The notes under the pieces: generated by a model
What the model was told of the DNA's origin: nothing
The model's database searches: none
What the model saw: the letters and a program-made list of their open reading frames with translations, nothing else
NCBI GenBank assembly: GCA_963811705.1
Contig: CAWESL010000022.1
Coordinates: 1 to 64,000 of the forward strand
Direction: 5' to 3'
Length of the DNA: 64,000 nt
From: DATJPR01 sp963811705
Lineage (GTDB): Bacteria; Bacteroidota; Ignavibacteria; UBA10030; UBA6906
In this document: positions 24,648 to 34,880 of the stretch, piece by piece
Layout: each line of letters opens with the position of its first letter
Numbering within the stretch: position 1 is the first letter of the stretch
Made by a program: the position numbers and the translations under genes

Positions 24648-25349
24648 TCAGAACGTTGCGCCGTACAGTTTTGGAAACTCGTTCATGAATGTCGTGAATG
24701 CTTCTCCCGCCTTCTGCGAATCCCCGTTGCTCGCTGCCTCCGTCCACTGTCCGTACGCAGCCATCAACGGTTTCTGGATGTCGGCGAGTTTTATGTTGTT
24801 GGGCTGCGCAAGTTGATGTTGGATGTTATCGTGTAGTTTCGCAAGCGTCACCACGTGGCTCTTCGCGCCCTGGAGGTTGCCTGCATTTACCATGTCCTCC
24901 CCGTTCTTCACTTCCATGCGGAGGCTGAACAACATGTCCGTCAAGGTGAGGCGCCCATTCGTCTTGTGCATCTTGCCGAACGTCATGCAGAACTGACCGC
25001 AATATTTTTGTGCCAACCGGTACTCTTTTCTCTCGACCCTTTCCCGGACGATGCGAATGTTGTCCGCCAGATCCTCAAAGTAGGTCTTCCATAATGGGTC
25101 GGCTGCATACTCCTTCGGTGGGTTGTTGAGGTATTTTTCTGAGATGGGCTTCAGTTCGTTGTCGAGTTCTCCAAGACTGGCAAGCATCTTCTGCTGGTCG
25201 AACGTCTTCATGTCCCGCATCATGCCGCAAGTCATGACTGCTTTCTTGTGCCATGGGTGAACGTCGTTGTCAAAACTGCTCTGTTGTGAGAAACCAACGC
25301 TCGAAAGAATCGACGCGCCGAGGAAGAGGGAGAAAATGGCGTGTTTCAT
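24648..25349 (-). CDS. Exported helical protein of unknown function
   Basis: The predicted protein has 233 residues with a signal peptide (IFSLFLGASILSSVGFSQQ). The mature part is helical with Met/His/Cys-bearing stretches (TCGMMRDMKTFDQQKM; YCGQFCMTFGKMHK), which could bind metal. No haem CXXCH is present and no family is recognised. It overlaps the start of RND system 2 gene by 4 bp on its upstream side (25346-25349) and is followed by FmdE, so it probably belongs to the same transcript. A periplasmic metal- or substrate-binding accessory role for the pump is an inference. Confidence 0.6.
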   Translation of the reverse strand: MKHAIFSLFLGASILSSVGFSQQSSFDNDVHPWHKKAVMTCGMMRDMKTFDQQKMLASLGELDNELKPISEKYLNNPPKEYAADPLWKTYFEDLADNIRIVRERVERKEYRLAQKYCGQFCMTFGKMHKTNGRLTLTDMLFSLRMEVKNGEDMVNAGNLQGAKSHVVTLAKLHDNIQHQLAQPNNIKLADIQKPLMAAYGQWTEAASNGDSQKAGEAFTTFMNEFPKLYGATF

Positions 25350-28300
25350 GAAACTTGCTCCTGTGTTTGTGATAGTGCTTTCCGATGTTCAAATATGAGA
25401 TACAACGCCGGCAAAAACAGGAAGATCAGCAGCAGTCCAAAGATCAATCCACCGATGACGGCAATTGCCATTGGCTTTAACAACTCGGTTCCCTCACCAA
25501 GACTTAATGCAAGCGGAAGAAGCCCGAAGATGCCCACGACATCCGTCATCAGAATGGGCCGCAGGCGAACCGTGGCAGCTGTGACAATCGCTTCCTGCAG
25601 TCCAATCCCCTTGCGGCGAAGATCGTCGATGAAGGTAATCAGGATGACTCCCTGGTTCACCTCGATACCGGCGAGAATGATGAAGCCGATCATGACCGTC
25701 ACGCCAATGGCCTGGTTTGTGAGCCAGAGGGCGAGCGAAACGCCGATGAGCGACAGAGGGACGCGGATCAGGATCAGAAATGGCTTGATGAAATCCTCAA
25801 AGTTCACGACGAGCACCACGTACGCGAAGAACATCGCGATCGCTAGAATGAGGATCATCGCCTTCATATTCTCCGTGAGCATTTGCGACTGTCCTCCGTA
25901 GCGAACCGTGTAGCCGGGGGGAAGGGGAAAATCTGCCAACACCTGCTGCACCTTCGCCGTCGCCTCTCCCACAGTGCCTGCACCTACGGTTGCCGTCGCT
26001 TTGATCATTCGGGCTTGGTCTTTCCGATCAATTTCCAGCGGTCCCGATGCCTGTTGCACCGTTGCAACATCCCGAAGGAACACCATCCCGCCGTTTGGTG
26101 CGAACAAAACGATGTCTTCGATGTCCTTCTTGCTCGTTACATCCCGTTCATTCAAGACGGCGCGTATGGGATAGTAGTAACCTTCTTCCTTGTACCGCGT
26201 CGGCACGACGCCATCCACCATGGACTTTACGGTGGTCGCAACTAGGTTGACGCTGAGCCCAAGATCCATCGCCCGTTTTCTGTTCACCATCACCTGATAC
26301 TCCGGCTTGGTGATGTCAATCGACACATCGATATTCGTGAGAGCGGGAAGCGACTTCATGCGCCCGGCGACTCCGGCAGCTGTTTCATACAGGTGTTCCA
26401 TTGTTTCGGTGCGCGGAGCGAGAAGCTCCACTTCGATATCGAAGTCACCGATGCTCCGCAGGCCCTTGAGCTTTGTATGGAAGACCTTGATCTTGGCCCC
26501 GGGTGCCTTCACCTGCTGCTGGATCGCGGGTCCGAGTCGCTTAACGTACGCCTCTGTGGTCGTCGTGCGCTTCGACGGAGACACAAGCTGGATATCGACT
26601 TCGCCTTCGTTTGCCAGTTCGTAGGTAACGAGACCGATGACCTTTGCTCCTGAGAGCACTGAATACCGCTGGAGGGCCGGCTGCTTCTGAACAATTTCCG
26701 CAACTTGTCCGAGCACGCGGTCCGTCTGCTCAACCGAGGTTCCCGTGGGCATTTTGAGCTTCACGGTAATCAATCCATCGTCGGCGGGCGGAAGAAACTC
26801 GGAGCCCAACGAAAGCAAAAAGAACACGCCGACCGCAAACAGGGCAAGCACAGTCCCCATGACGACCCATCGAAACCGGAGCGACCACGCAAGCACGGGA
26901 CGATACGCGGCTGTAATCTTCTTCATCGTCGCTTCAGCCATTCGACCTGCCAATCCGAGCTTTGTCGGGACAAGGATCCCTTCCGGGAACAACAGTGCGG
27001 TCAGGGAAGGCGTCACTGTGAGTGCCACCACCAACGAAAGAATGATCGTTATGGCAACAGTGATGATCAGCTCCTGGAAGAGGAGAGAGACGAGTCCCGA
27101 GATAAGCAGGAACGGGAGGAACAGCGCGATGAACGTGAGCGTTGCCGTGAGTACTGCCCCGGAGACCTGAGTTGCGCCCGTCTGAACAGGTGTACGTTCC
27201 TCCGGCTCTTCGGTCTGGAGCCGCGTGATGTTTTCGAGAACGACCACGGCGTTATCCAACAGCACCGTGATGGCAACGACGAGGCCGCCCAGCGAGAGAA
27301 TGTTGATGGAATAGCCCAATACCCTCATCAGGAAGAACGTCCCCAGAAGGGTGACAGGCAACGTGAGGGCGATAATCACCACTCTTCGCCACCCGGTGAG
27401 AAAGAACGCAGTCACAAGAACGACCAGGACGGCGGCAATGAGTGCGGCATCGCGAACGCCAGACACCGATGCACGGATGTAGTCTGCCTGATCATAGATG
27501 ACTTCCATCCTGACATCTGGTGGTAGCACATGCTGCAATTCCTTGATGCGTGTCTGCACACGATCCGACACTTCGACGGTGTTGGCTCCCGCCTGCTTGA
27601 AGATCGAGAGCTTCACTCCTTCGGTATTGGCGAGCTTTGTCTTCACGCGTTGCACCGCATAGGCATCACTCACCGTCGCAATATCCTTCAACCTGACCGT
27701 CGATCCTGTCTTGTTCGTCTGAAGGATCACATCCTCGATGTCGCTGACCCGCTGAAATTCACCAACAGTGCGCGCAATGAAATCCTTCCGTTCGGAGGTC
27801 ACCCTTCCCCCTAACAACTCGATGTTCTCATCGCGCAACCGCTGCAACACTCGGTCAATGGTGATGCCGTACCCCTGGAGTTTCTCGGGATGGAGGAGAA
27901 CGCGAATTTCCCTTTTCAACCCTCCCGACACGTCCGTGCCCGCCGTGCCGGAGACGGAGACAAACTGATCCTGAAGATAGTTCTCCACCCAGGTTCGCAG
28001 TTTGACGAGGTTCATGTTCTCGGAGGTGACCAGAAGATCCATCACAGGCAATTGTGACGGGTCCGCTTTGATGATCAACGGCTCCTCGGCGTCCTTGGGA
28101 AGTTGGTTCCGGACCAACCCCATCTTTGCCAGGACATCCTGATACGCGATATCCCGGTCGGCGCGGTAATCAAAATTGACCATCAGGCTGTACAGTCCCT
28201 CGGTAGACTGCGACTCCAGGTAGTCGAGATCGTCCACGGTTGCCATCTTCCGTTCGATGACGCTGGCGATATTGTCCTCAATCTCTTCCGGTGTGGCCCC

Positions 28301-28456
28301 GCGCCAGGTGACGTACACTTTCACGAGCGGATAGGTGATGTCCGGCAGCAGGTTGGTGGGTAGCTGGCTGTAGCCAAGAATACCCACCACGGCGATGGCC
28401 GTCATCAGAATGATCGTTGCAGCCGGGCGTTTGATTGCTGTGACTGAAAGTTTCAT
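25346..28456 (-). CDS. RND efflux pump, inner-membrane transporter (system 2)
   Basis: The predicted protein has 1036 residues with full AcrB/CzcA architecture. It starts KLSVTAIKRPAATIILMTAI and has a porter-domain GTAGTDVSGGLKREIRV. The TM4 motif is VLLDNAVVVLENITR, where the second acidic residue of drug pumps is replaced by Asn. The late TM block contains VRLRPILMTDVVGIFG. The last gene of the MFP/RND pair, it overlaps the MFP stop by ATGA (28453-28456). It faces a disrupted adaptor and channel gene upstream, so the pump may no longer be assembled, or those lesions are sequence errors. Neighbouring redox genes hint at metal or metalloid export, not proven. Confidence 0.93.
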   Translation of the reverse strand: MKLSVTAIKRPAATIILMTAIAVVGILGYSQLPTNLLPDITYPLVKVYVTWRGATPEEIEDNIASVIERKMATVDDLDYLESQSTEGLYSLMVNFDYRADRDIAYQDVLAKMGLVRNQLPKDAEEPLIIKADPSQLPVMDLLVTSENMNLVKLRTWVENYLQDQFVSVSGTAGTDVSGGLKREIRVLLHPEKLQGYGITIDRVLQRLRDENIELLGGRVTSERKDFIARTVGEFQRVSDIEDVILQTNKTGSTVRLKDIATVSDAYAVQRVKTKLANTEGVKLSIFKQAGANTVEVSDRVQTRIKELQHVLPPDVRMEVIYDQADYIRASVSGVRDAALIAAVLVVLVTAFFLTGWRRVVIIALTLPVTLLGTFFLMRVLGYSINILSLGGLVVAITVLLDNAVVVLENITRLQTEEPEERTPVQTGATQVSGAVLTATLTFIALFLPFLLISGLVSLLFQELIITVAITIILSLVVALTVTPSLTALLFPEGILVPTKLGLAGRMAEATMKKITAAYRPVLAWSLRFRWVVMGTVLALFAVGVFFLLSLGSEFLPPADDGLITVKLKMPTGTSVEQTDRVLGQVAEIVQKQPALQRYSVLSGAKVIGLVTYELANEGEVDIQLVSPSKRTTTTEAYVKRLGPAIQQQVKAPGAKIKVFHTKLKGLRSIGDFDIEVELLAPRTETMEHLYETAAGVAGRMKSLPALTNIDVSIDITKPEYQVMVNRKRAMDLGLSVNLVATTVKSMVDGVVPTRYKEEGYYYPIRAVLNERDVTSKKDIEDIVLFAPNGGMVFLRDVATVQQASGPLEIDRKDQARMIKATATVGAGTVGEATAKVQQVLADFPLPPGYTVRYGGQSQMLTENMKAMILILAIAMFFAYVVLVVNFEDFIKPFLILIRVPLSLIGVSLALWLTNQAIGVTVMIGFIILAGIEVNQGVILITFIDDLRRKGIGLQEAIVTAATVRLRPILMTDVVGIFGLLPLALSLGEGTELLKPMAIAVIGGLIFGLLLIFLFLPALYLIFEHRKALSQTQEQVS

Positions 28457-29498
28457 TGCCCACCTTCCCGCACAGTCACTTTCCCGTTCTCCGGTTTCTG
28501 CTTCGGCCCCTGGACCTTCACCGGCATACCCTCTTTCAGCAATTCCTGACCCATGACAACCACCCGGTAACCCGGCTGAAGGCCGCTCGTAATCTCAGTT
28601 TCAGTTTTCGTGACGATTCCAGTGGTGATCCCTCTTCGCGAGCAGTGCTATCCTCAGCAATAAAGACGATCGTTTGCCCGTCCGCCTTCGTCATAAAAGC
28701 GTCACCGGGAATGGCAATGGCTTTCTCCCGACGCTCTGTCACGATGGTCACCGTTGCAAACATGCCGGGCTTGAGTCTGCCCGATCTGTCCATGACGCGA
28801 ACCTCGACATCGCCCGTTCGCGTCGCTGGATTCACCTGGGGACTGACGAGCGAGATCGTCCCGACGAATTGCTGCTCCGGAAACGCATCCACGCGAACGG
28901 CGAGCTTCTGCCCGGGTTTGAGTATGGGAAGAAGAAGCTCGGAAACGGCAGTCCGGATGATCAGCGAATTCATGTCGGCCACCGTCAGAAGGAGCTGCTT
29001 GGCACTGACCACCGTTCCGACCTCAATTGGCTTTTCTATCACACGACCCGCAATCGGCGAAACGATGGGTGTTCCGAGGAACAGACGTTCAGCATACTCG
29101 CGGTCTTCCGTGGCACGTCGGAGTTCCCCATTGCTTCCTGCCTGTAACTTCACGCGTTCCAATCTTGCCTGTGTCTCTCCCTGCAATGCAAGCCGGTCAG
29201 CGGAGCTCAAGATGCCGATCACTTGATTCTTTTGAACGAAGTCGTTTTCCTTTACGTGCAATTCTTCAATAGCTCCGTCAGTCGGGGCAGTGATTTTTGC
29301 CGAGATTTTGGGTTCGATAGTCCCGACGATGTCGAGCGTTGACTGGAGTATGTGACGGTTCACTTCCACGACCTGCACAAGGACAGGCTTCGGTGGTGTC
29401 GCTTTCTGCGATTGCGCATCATCGTGACGGCATCCCGCCAACACGGCAATGATCAGCAACACCAGGACGCTCTCCGTGACGATCCTTGACGTTCTCAT
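28453..29498 (-). pseudogene. RND efflux adaptor (MFP, system 2), frameshifted near the end
   Basis: The N-terminus has a lipoprotein-like signal (LVLLIIAVLAGCRHD, with a lipobox Cys). Lipoyl-like halves IEPKISAKITAPTDGAIEEL and GTPIVSPIAGRVIEKPIEVG follow, then the beta-barrel with PGMFATVTIV. The frame breaks near 28632, where GAGGGATC appears to lack one G. The other frame continues ITTGIVTKTETEITSGLQPG to VTVREGGQ-stop, overlapping the RND start by 4 bp. Read through it is about 348 residues. Only the last about 60 residues are out of frame. Confidence 0.8.
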
Positions 29499-29511
29499 TG
29501 TTTCAACCTGT

Positions 29512-30855
29512 CTATTCTTGAAACGGTCTCTCGGTGTTTCCGAGATTGTAATTCAATTCTGCAACAGCAGCGGCGTAATCCGTGAGAACCTGGACGAAGC
29601 TGATTCTTGCATTGGTCAACACCGTCTCCGCGTCCAGGACATCCAAATTCGAACCCTTGCCCGTTCGATACTTCAAGCCCGCCACTTTCTCTGTTTCCTC
29701 TGCCAGCCGCACAATTCCCTCAGCGCTGCGAACGCGGCTGCGAGTATCGTCAAGGTTCGTCACCGATGTTCGCACCGCTACGCGAAGTCTCTGGCGGATC
29801 CCCTCACCGGTCGACCGGGAAGCTTCAGTTCGTGCTTCGGCCTGTTCTACCGCTGCCTTCGTTGCACCCCCCTGAAAAATTGGGAACGACACGCCAACGC
29901 CCACGTTCCAGTTCTTGTTACCGGGCAAAACGCGGCTATCCTCCCAGTTATAGCTGCCACGCACAAAGGCCGACGGAAAGTAGTCTGTCCGCGCAAGCTC
30001 CGTTTCCTGAGTACGGCCTTCAACGTCAAGCTGTGCCCGCCGGATGTCGGGATGAAGAGCGAGAAGAGAGAGAAGCGAATCCGTTCCAACAGGCGCCGTT
30101 TGTTCATGCTCCCACAACGCTTCCGCAAAGTCGACGCTCGTGAAGTCATACACCGTATCAAGACCCATCGTGCCGAACAATTCCTGCCGCCGGACGGCGA
30201 CCGCGTTCTGCGCCTTGACAAGCTCCTCCCGTGCAAGGGCGAGCTGTATCTGGGCCTTGAGAACGTCGAGTTGCGAGACCTTGCCGGACCGGTACAGTAA
30301 CTCGGCGGTTGTTGAATGGTCGCGAAGGTTGTCAATCGCGAGTTGCTGCACATTGACGATGCGTTCGGCTTTCAAGACCAGAAGATACGCTCGGGCAACC
30401 GAGAACACGATACTCTGCCGGAACCGCTCACGATTGATGGTTTCTATATCAAGAAGATTGCGTGCGAGATCAGATAGAATGGAGGTACGGCCGCCGTTGT
30501 AGAGAAGTTGTTGAACCGTGAACTCCGCGTAAACGTCGTTCAACGAATTGCCCAGGAAGATTTTCTTGTTGGGCAACACCTAATCCTATAGTGTGTAGGA
30601 CGTGTTGAAATTGAGCTGAGGAAGATAGCCACCCGTGGCTTGATCGACCCGGTATTCCGCTGCCTGCACGAGAGCATCCGACGCGTTCAGTCCCGGATGC
30701 AACCTCAGGGCAGTCGTTATCGCGCTGTACAGCGGAAGGATATATTCTCTGGATGCCAGTTGGGCTTCAGCCAACGGTTGCAGCAAACCGACACACAGGA
30801 ATGTCAAAACGGCAACGAAAGATTTCACGGTGCCTTCTCTTTGGTCGAGTCTCAT
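29512..30855 (-). pseudogene. TolC-like outer membrane channel (system 2), two nonsense codons
   Basis: From 30855 (or a GTG at 30828 with a better ribosome site) the frame reads a signal peptide (FVAVLTFLCVGLLQPLAEA), then LRLHPGLNASDALV and GYLPQLNFNTSYTL. TAG codons follow at 30586-30588 and 30580-30582, separated by one Asp codon. The same frame then continues LPNKKIFLGNSLNDVYAEF to the end with no further break. The rest has the two-repeat TolC pattern, including FPSAFVRGSYNWEDSR. It is otherwise intact at about 447 residues and lies 13 bp ahead of the adaptor gene. Confidence 0.82.
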
Positions 30856-30971
30856 AGTTGCGGAACCTCACTTAGGCAACCCGCGGGTCTTTCACAGCAC
30901 AGAAGACGTTTGAACGAGCCGTCGAATCACGTTAAGGAGACCTGAGACTACTAGTCGTTCTCCGAAGTAAC

Positions 30972-31478
30972 TTAGAAGGACAGGAAACCTGGTGCAAACT
31001 GGAGATGTCCTTTCAGAGTAGGGATCTACAGTGTGAAGTTCACGATATCAATAGATCTTCAGACTATGGCGTCGTAGAGCTGGGTCAGGAATTTCTTCTC
31101 GCCAAACTGACCGGCAACCTCCACCTTGACACGGCGGTTTGCCTTCGCAAGCTCTGCTTACGCCGCTGTGCGTTCCCTCTGCATCTGAATCTTCTCGCGC
31201 TTTTCTTTTGCTTCCTTCTTCACGATGTTGAAAATACGGTGCTCTTTCTCGACTTTCCAGATCAGATCGCGACCGGGGAACGAAATTGCTTACACCGGAC
31301 ATACGGTATTGCAGGTGGAACAACCAACCATACAGTTGAAGGGTCTCTCGACAATCTCGATCCGATTCTCCTCGTAGCGCTCGAACACTTCTCTGCCACA
31401 GCTCAGATAGCATAAATCGCATCCGATGCAGGCATCATCGTCAATCGTGGGAAACCATGGTACTTCTAGTCTTGGCAC
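30972..31478 (-). pseudogene. Two-cluster ferredoxin with C-terminal extension, four nonsense codons
   Basis: The first 62 residues hold a 2[4Fe-4S] pattern: CIGCDLCYLSCG and CMVGCSTCNTVCP. After CPV the frame meets TAA at 31290-31292, TAA at 31158-31160, TGA at 31059-31061 and TAG at 31026-31028. It continues in the same frame with GRDLIWKVEKEHRIF, a charged helix, VKVEVAGQFGEKKFLTQL and PTLKGHLQFAPGFLSF-stop. No indel is needed. Context (CPVEAI, IEIPTLKG) suggests three of the stops replace Glu and the TGA replaces Gly. The extension resembles an ACT/NIL-like regulatory domain. The restored protein would be 168 residues. Confidence 0.75.
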
Positions 31479-31599
31479 ACCGTGCCAGACTTGACTGCTC
31501 AGATCCTTTGCTATTATCTACTTTTCCATATTAGTGTCTATGACAGAATGGTGAGTGTTACACCTCGCTCAGGACGATGTATGGCACGCAGGCTCTAAA

Positions 31600-31869
31600 C
31601 TATCCGGCGTGCCGTGAGTACTTTGGGCGGAGTTCGCCTAGCACCTTCACTAACTCGTCTTTCGAAGGGAAGTGAATTGCCTCCTTAGGACACTGCAATT
31701 GGCAGGAACTGCACCCCACAACGCAGTTGAAGGGAGCGACGACTTTCGTCTCGATATCGTCCAGTGCAAACACGCCGTTGCTGCAGAAGTCGATGCACGT
31801 GCCGCAATTGTCGCAGAGATCCTGGTTGATCACCGGAAACCATGGGATCTCTTCGCGCGGTATGTTCAT
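31600..31869 (-). CDS. Two-cluster [4Fe-4S] ferredoxin-like protein
   Basis: The predicted protein has 89 residues from ATG at 31869 (MNIPREEIPWFP). The first cluster is CDNCGTCIDFCSNGVF and the second CVVGCSSCQLQCPKEAI. The arrangement and the PFNC(V/M)VGCS motif are shared with the broken ferredoxin downstream, so the two are paralogues. An in-frame start at 31920 is possible but adds sequence with no homology. It is a probable electron carrier for the redox enzymes of this cluster, such as the radical SAM protein. Confidence 0.82.
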   Translation of the reverse strand: MNIPREEIPWFPVINQDLCDNCGTCIDFCSNGVFALDDIETKVVAPFNCVVGCSSCQLQCPKEAIHFPSKDELVKVLGELRPKYSRHAG

Positions 31870-32235
31870 GTATTTTCCGGGCACACTCGACCTCCCCAAG
31901 GGCCTTCTTGATGTCCTCAAAAGCGGCCGCCGTGTCCTTGAAAGACAGGCATGTGGGCTTCCATCGGTTGTCCATCGGAATCCCTGCCCGCTGGAACTCG
32001 TCCCGGAGAAGTTTCTTCTGTTTCTACACCTTGCAGGAAGGGGTGATGTATGACACGCTGTCTTTGAGCAGATCTTACATCAGATTCTAGCCGTTCTCTT
32101 CGCAAAGACGCGGGTGCATCAGCAGGTAGTCGTGCGGCAATTCCGTGCGAACGGCTCGCAGAGCTCGCCAAAGTTGATGTCCTTCATGCTGGGATATGAA
32201 AAACTGCAGGTACACATGAGAATCGCTTTTTTCAT
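31870..32235 (-). pseudogene. Cys-rich redox protein, decayed
   Basis: The start ATG at 32235 has a GGAGG ribosome site 7 bp upstream. The frame reads KKAILMCTCSFSYPSMKDI, then shifts by one base near 32150 to VRTELPHDYLLMHPRLCEEN. TAG (32087-32089), TAA (32075-32077) and TAG (32024-32026) follow within DLLKDSVSYITPSCKV and KQKKLLRDEFQRAGIP. A helix KDTAAAFEDIKKALGEVE comes last. The Cys pattern (MCTCS, LCEE, TPSCK) is like iron-sulfur or heterodisulfide-reductase-type subunits, but I do not recognise the family. It ends against the ferredoxin start; the exact stop is unclear. Confidence 0.5.
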
Positions 32236-32492
32236 AATTTCCTCCGTTTTCGTAATTGGAAGCATCATCGCCGCGCGGGCTTAATCGTCTCGGGATGCCC
32301 TTCCGGTCCAGATGGTCGCTCCCGCGCGATGAGATCTATCGCTCGCGACAGAGTCTGTATTCCTGCAACGGGGCTTCCGTGCAGCGCTATTCATCCCCGG
32401 GCGGGATATAGTACCAGAAACACCTGATCCATTGCAGCAGGTGGTTCTTCAATAGCTAGTCGGATTAGTAAGAGACGATGATTGTCAAATAG

Positions 32493-33200
32493 CTATGCCC
32501 AAAATGCCGTATAGACAAAGTATATACCGCCCACGATCACAAGCACCCCAGCGCTGCGTTTCAGCCACGTCGCGCCCTTCGACTGTTCGGTCCAGTCGAG
32601 ATACTTCTGGACCGTTCCCGCAGCACCTCCGGCCCCCACGATCACCCCACAATGACCGACGCCGAACGCCGCGATAAGTGAAAGCCCTTTGAGCATGCTT
32701 GTTGTCGCCACGCTGAATACAACCCCGAGAACAGGCGCCATGTACGCGAATGTGCAGGGGCCAAGTCCTATGCCGAAGATCAGTCCCAGAAGGAACGCCC
32801 CCTTCCATCCTCTCGCAATCGACGTCCGGGGAATGATCCCGTTCCAGGAGAGTTTCAACACGTCCAGCAGATACAGTCCGACCACAAAGAACACGGCGGC
32901 GACGATGACATTGCCCCACACGCCGACGTCTCCCATCATACGGCCAGCGGATGCAGTAATGAGTCCCACCAGGCCGATCGTGATGAGGATCCCGACGCCG
33001 AACACAAAAGAGAGCCAGTACGAGCGATCCACCCCTTCCCGTCCTTGACTGCTGATGTACCCGATCACGAGAGGAATACTCGAAAGATGGCACGGGCTGA
33101 GAAGAATGCTGATGACACCCCACCCCAGGGCCGCGACGAGCGCGATCTCGAACTGTTGACTCATGGCATTCGTGAGCCATGTGAAGAGCGCCTCAAGCAT
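32493..33200 (-). CDS. CcdA/DsbD-type transmembrane thiol-electron carrier
   Basis: The predicted protein has 235 residues with six to seven hydrophobic segments. The two redox-active Cys are in LLSPCHLSSIPL and GLGPCTFAYMAP, the equivalent positions of CcdA/DsbD. It carries electrons from cytoplasmic thioredoxin across the inner membrane to periplasmic thiol proteins. It lies 3 bp after a secreted thioredoxin-like protein, its likely partner. The 252-bp stretch 32241-32492 beyond its end shows only short broken frames. Confidence 0.88.
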   Translation of the reverse strand: MLEALFTWLTNAMSQQFEIALVAALGWGVISILLSPCHLSSIPLVIGYISSQGREGVDRSYWLSFVFGVGILITIGLVGLITASAGRMMGDVGVWGNVIVAAVFFVVGLYLLDVLKLSWNGIIPRTSIARGWKGAFLLGLIFGIGLGPCTFAYMAPVLGVVFSVATTSMLKGLSLIAAFGVGHCGVIVGAGGAAGTVQKYLDWTEQSKGATWLKRSAGVLVIVGGIYFVYTAFWA

Positions 33201-33203
33201 CGG

Positions 33204-33623
33204 TCATTCCCCCTGACTGACTTTCAACCCGCGTTTCTGGAGGAGTTTGTGGATCTCTGCCTCGGGGTAGTACCCTTCGTGCCGGGCAAATTCGTTCCCG
33301 CTTTCGTCGAGGAAGACCTGCGTGGGAATGACGCGTATCCCATACTGCTCCGCATACTTGCGCTGATCGGGTTTCCAGACATCATGAAAGACTACGTTGA
33401 CCTGCTTCCCGTATTTCCCCTCGATCGCCTTCATGACCGGCTGCATCTGTCGACACGGAATGCAGTTTACCGAGCCGAGTTCGATGAAGGTGACGGCGGG
33501 CTTCACTGCGGCGACAGTCCCCTTCGATTGTGGCGCGGGTTTGACCGATTGTGCCCATACAATTGCTGTGGTAATGGATCCGAGACTGACAGCGAGGATC
33601 AGGAGAAATTTACCGGGTTTCAT
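33204..33623 (-). CDS. Exported thioredoxin-like protein
   Basis: The predicted protein has 139 residues with an N-terminal signal or anchor (FLLILAVSLGSITTAIVWAQS). The thioredoxin fold carries the active site NCIPCRQMQP and the cis-Pro loop RVIPTQVFLDESG. It would work in the periplasm as a disulfide reductase fed by the adjacent CcdA. It overlaps the small redox protein upstream by 14 bp. Confidence 0.88.
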   Translation of the reverse strand: MKPGKFLLILAVSLGSITTAIVWAQSVKPAPQSKGTVAAVKPAVTFIELGSVNCIPCRQMQPVMKAIEGKYGKQVNVVFHDVWKPDQRKYAEQYGIRVIPTQVFLDESGNEFARHEGYYPEAEIHKLLQKRGLKVSQGE

Positions 33624-33861
33624 TGTGTTGTTCCTTTATCCATGCGAGAAGTTGTGAGTCTTTCGGCACCGTCCCAACGCTTTTCATCACACCATCGATC
33701 ACCAGACCGGGCGTCGCCATGATGCCGTACTTCATGATTTCCCGTATATCGGTGACCTTTTCAATCTCTGCTGGCAAATGATGCTCTTCCACCAATTGTC
33801 GGATCCGCGCTTCGAGCGATTTGCATTTCGCGCAGCCTGTGCCAAGAATACGAATTGTCAT
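33610..33861 (-). CDS. Small thioredoxin family protein (redox-active disulfide type)
   Basis: The predicted protein has 83 residues. It starts MTIRILGTGCAKCKSLEARI with a CxxC active site, followed by the family segment YGIMATPGLVIDGVMKSVG. These short thioredoxins regularly accompany permeases and ArsR regulators in metalloid loci. It lies between the decayed permease and the exported thioredoxin, overlapping the latter by 14 bp. Confidence 0.9.
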   Translation of the reverse strand: MTIRILGTGCAKCKSLEARIRQLVEEHHLPAEIEKVTDIREIMKYGIMATPGLVIDGVMKSVGTVPKDSQLLAWIKEQHNETR

Positions 33862-33897
33862 CGATCCTCTGTACTAAAGATTACATTAAAGATATAT

Positions 33898-34880
33898 TTA
33901 TGATAATGATGTTGTGGTGACTACGTTGAAAAGATAGATGAGTGGCAGCTTCAGCACTTTAGGAGGATGATCGTCTCTGGGATGAGAGCTAGATGACTGC
34001 CATCATAAATGAGAGAGTTGTGCAGAGCGAAGCACTCTTCTCAAGCAAGGCATGGACGATGGGGATAATGCCGGCAGCATCGATACAGGGGCACGCCGAT
34101 GAGAACAGCTACAGGAACTGACCACCACGCGGATTTTCCCATCAGGCCGGCCATGAAGTTCTCTGGCACGTGCGTGAATGACGGCACCGACGCCAATACC
34201 GACGAAAATATATAGCCACACCTTCTAGACGATTTCTTTTACGGCATCGTATCCTGCCTGAATGCGATCCCTGAACGATGGGACAGTCCTCCAGGGTTTG
34301 CATTGTCGGGTGAACCTGAAAAACCCACCCCTCGACGAAGCGCTCGACCTTCAAACGGCCGATGACGTACCCCGCGGAAATCGCAATCAGTAATCCGGTG
34401 CCGACATACAACAGCGCCGTCTCCCAGCCGAAGAGGCCGAACAGGAGGACCACCGCGATCTCGTTGATCATGGGAGCTGCAACGAGGAACGAAAATGTGA
34501 CGCCGAGGGGAACAGCTGACTACACGAAACCGAGGAAGAGCGGAATAGCCGAACAAGAACAGAACGGCGTAACGATGCCGAGCATGCTTGAGAGGAGGTT
34601 CCAGAGGAAGAGGGATTTCCCGCGAGAATTCTACGTGTGCGTTCGGGGGAAAAGAAGGTGCGGACGATCCGACACCGAAAACTACAAGCGTAAGCAAGAG
34701 GAGCACCTTGGGGGTCTCGAAAACGAAGAATCGGACAGCTTCCTCAGGTGTTCGCCCGGAGGAAGTCCGGACAGGGGATGACGATTCTGCAATGGATTGA
34801 ATGGCAATATAGAGGACAATCCAGAGAGGCAGAAACGCAACAAACGTCTCGATAGGATAACGCTCAATCAACTTATTCAT
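33898..34880 (-). pseudogene. ArsP/DUF318-type permease, heavily decayed
   Basis: The N-terminus reads IERYPIETFVAFLPLWIVLY and FVFETPKVLLLLTLVVFGVG, then loses frame twice, each at a spot lacking one G. The core TPFCSCSAIPLF with the paired Cys of the family is followed by TAG at 34520-34522 (GFV-stop-SAVPLGV, normally Glu). Later pieces include FGWETALLYVGTGL, another TAG at 34225-34227 before KVWLYIF, ENFMAGLMGKSAWWSVPVAV in another frame, and DAAGIIPIVHALLEKS. It ends TTTSLS-TAA at 33898. Members export organoarsenicals or related compounds. At least four frame changes and two stops make loss of function likely. Confidence 0.75.

Noticed and set aside
22749..34880. Reassignment of TAA/TAG to glutamate as a genetic code
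   Set aside because: Intact genes in the window end at TAG, TAA and TGA in normal positions (for example acr3 ends at TAG), so a general recoding does not fit.
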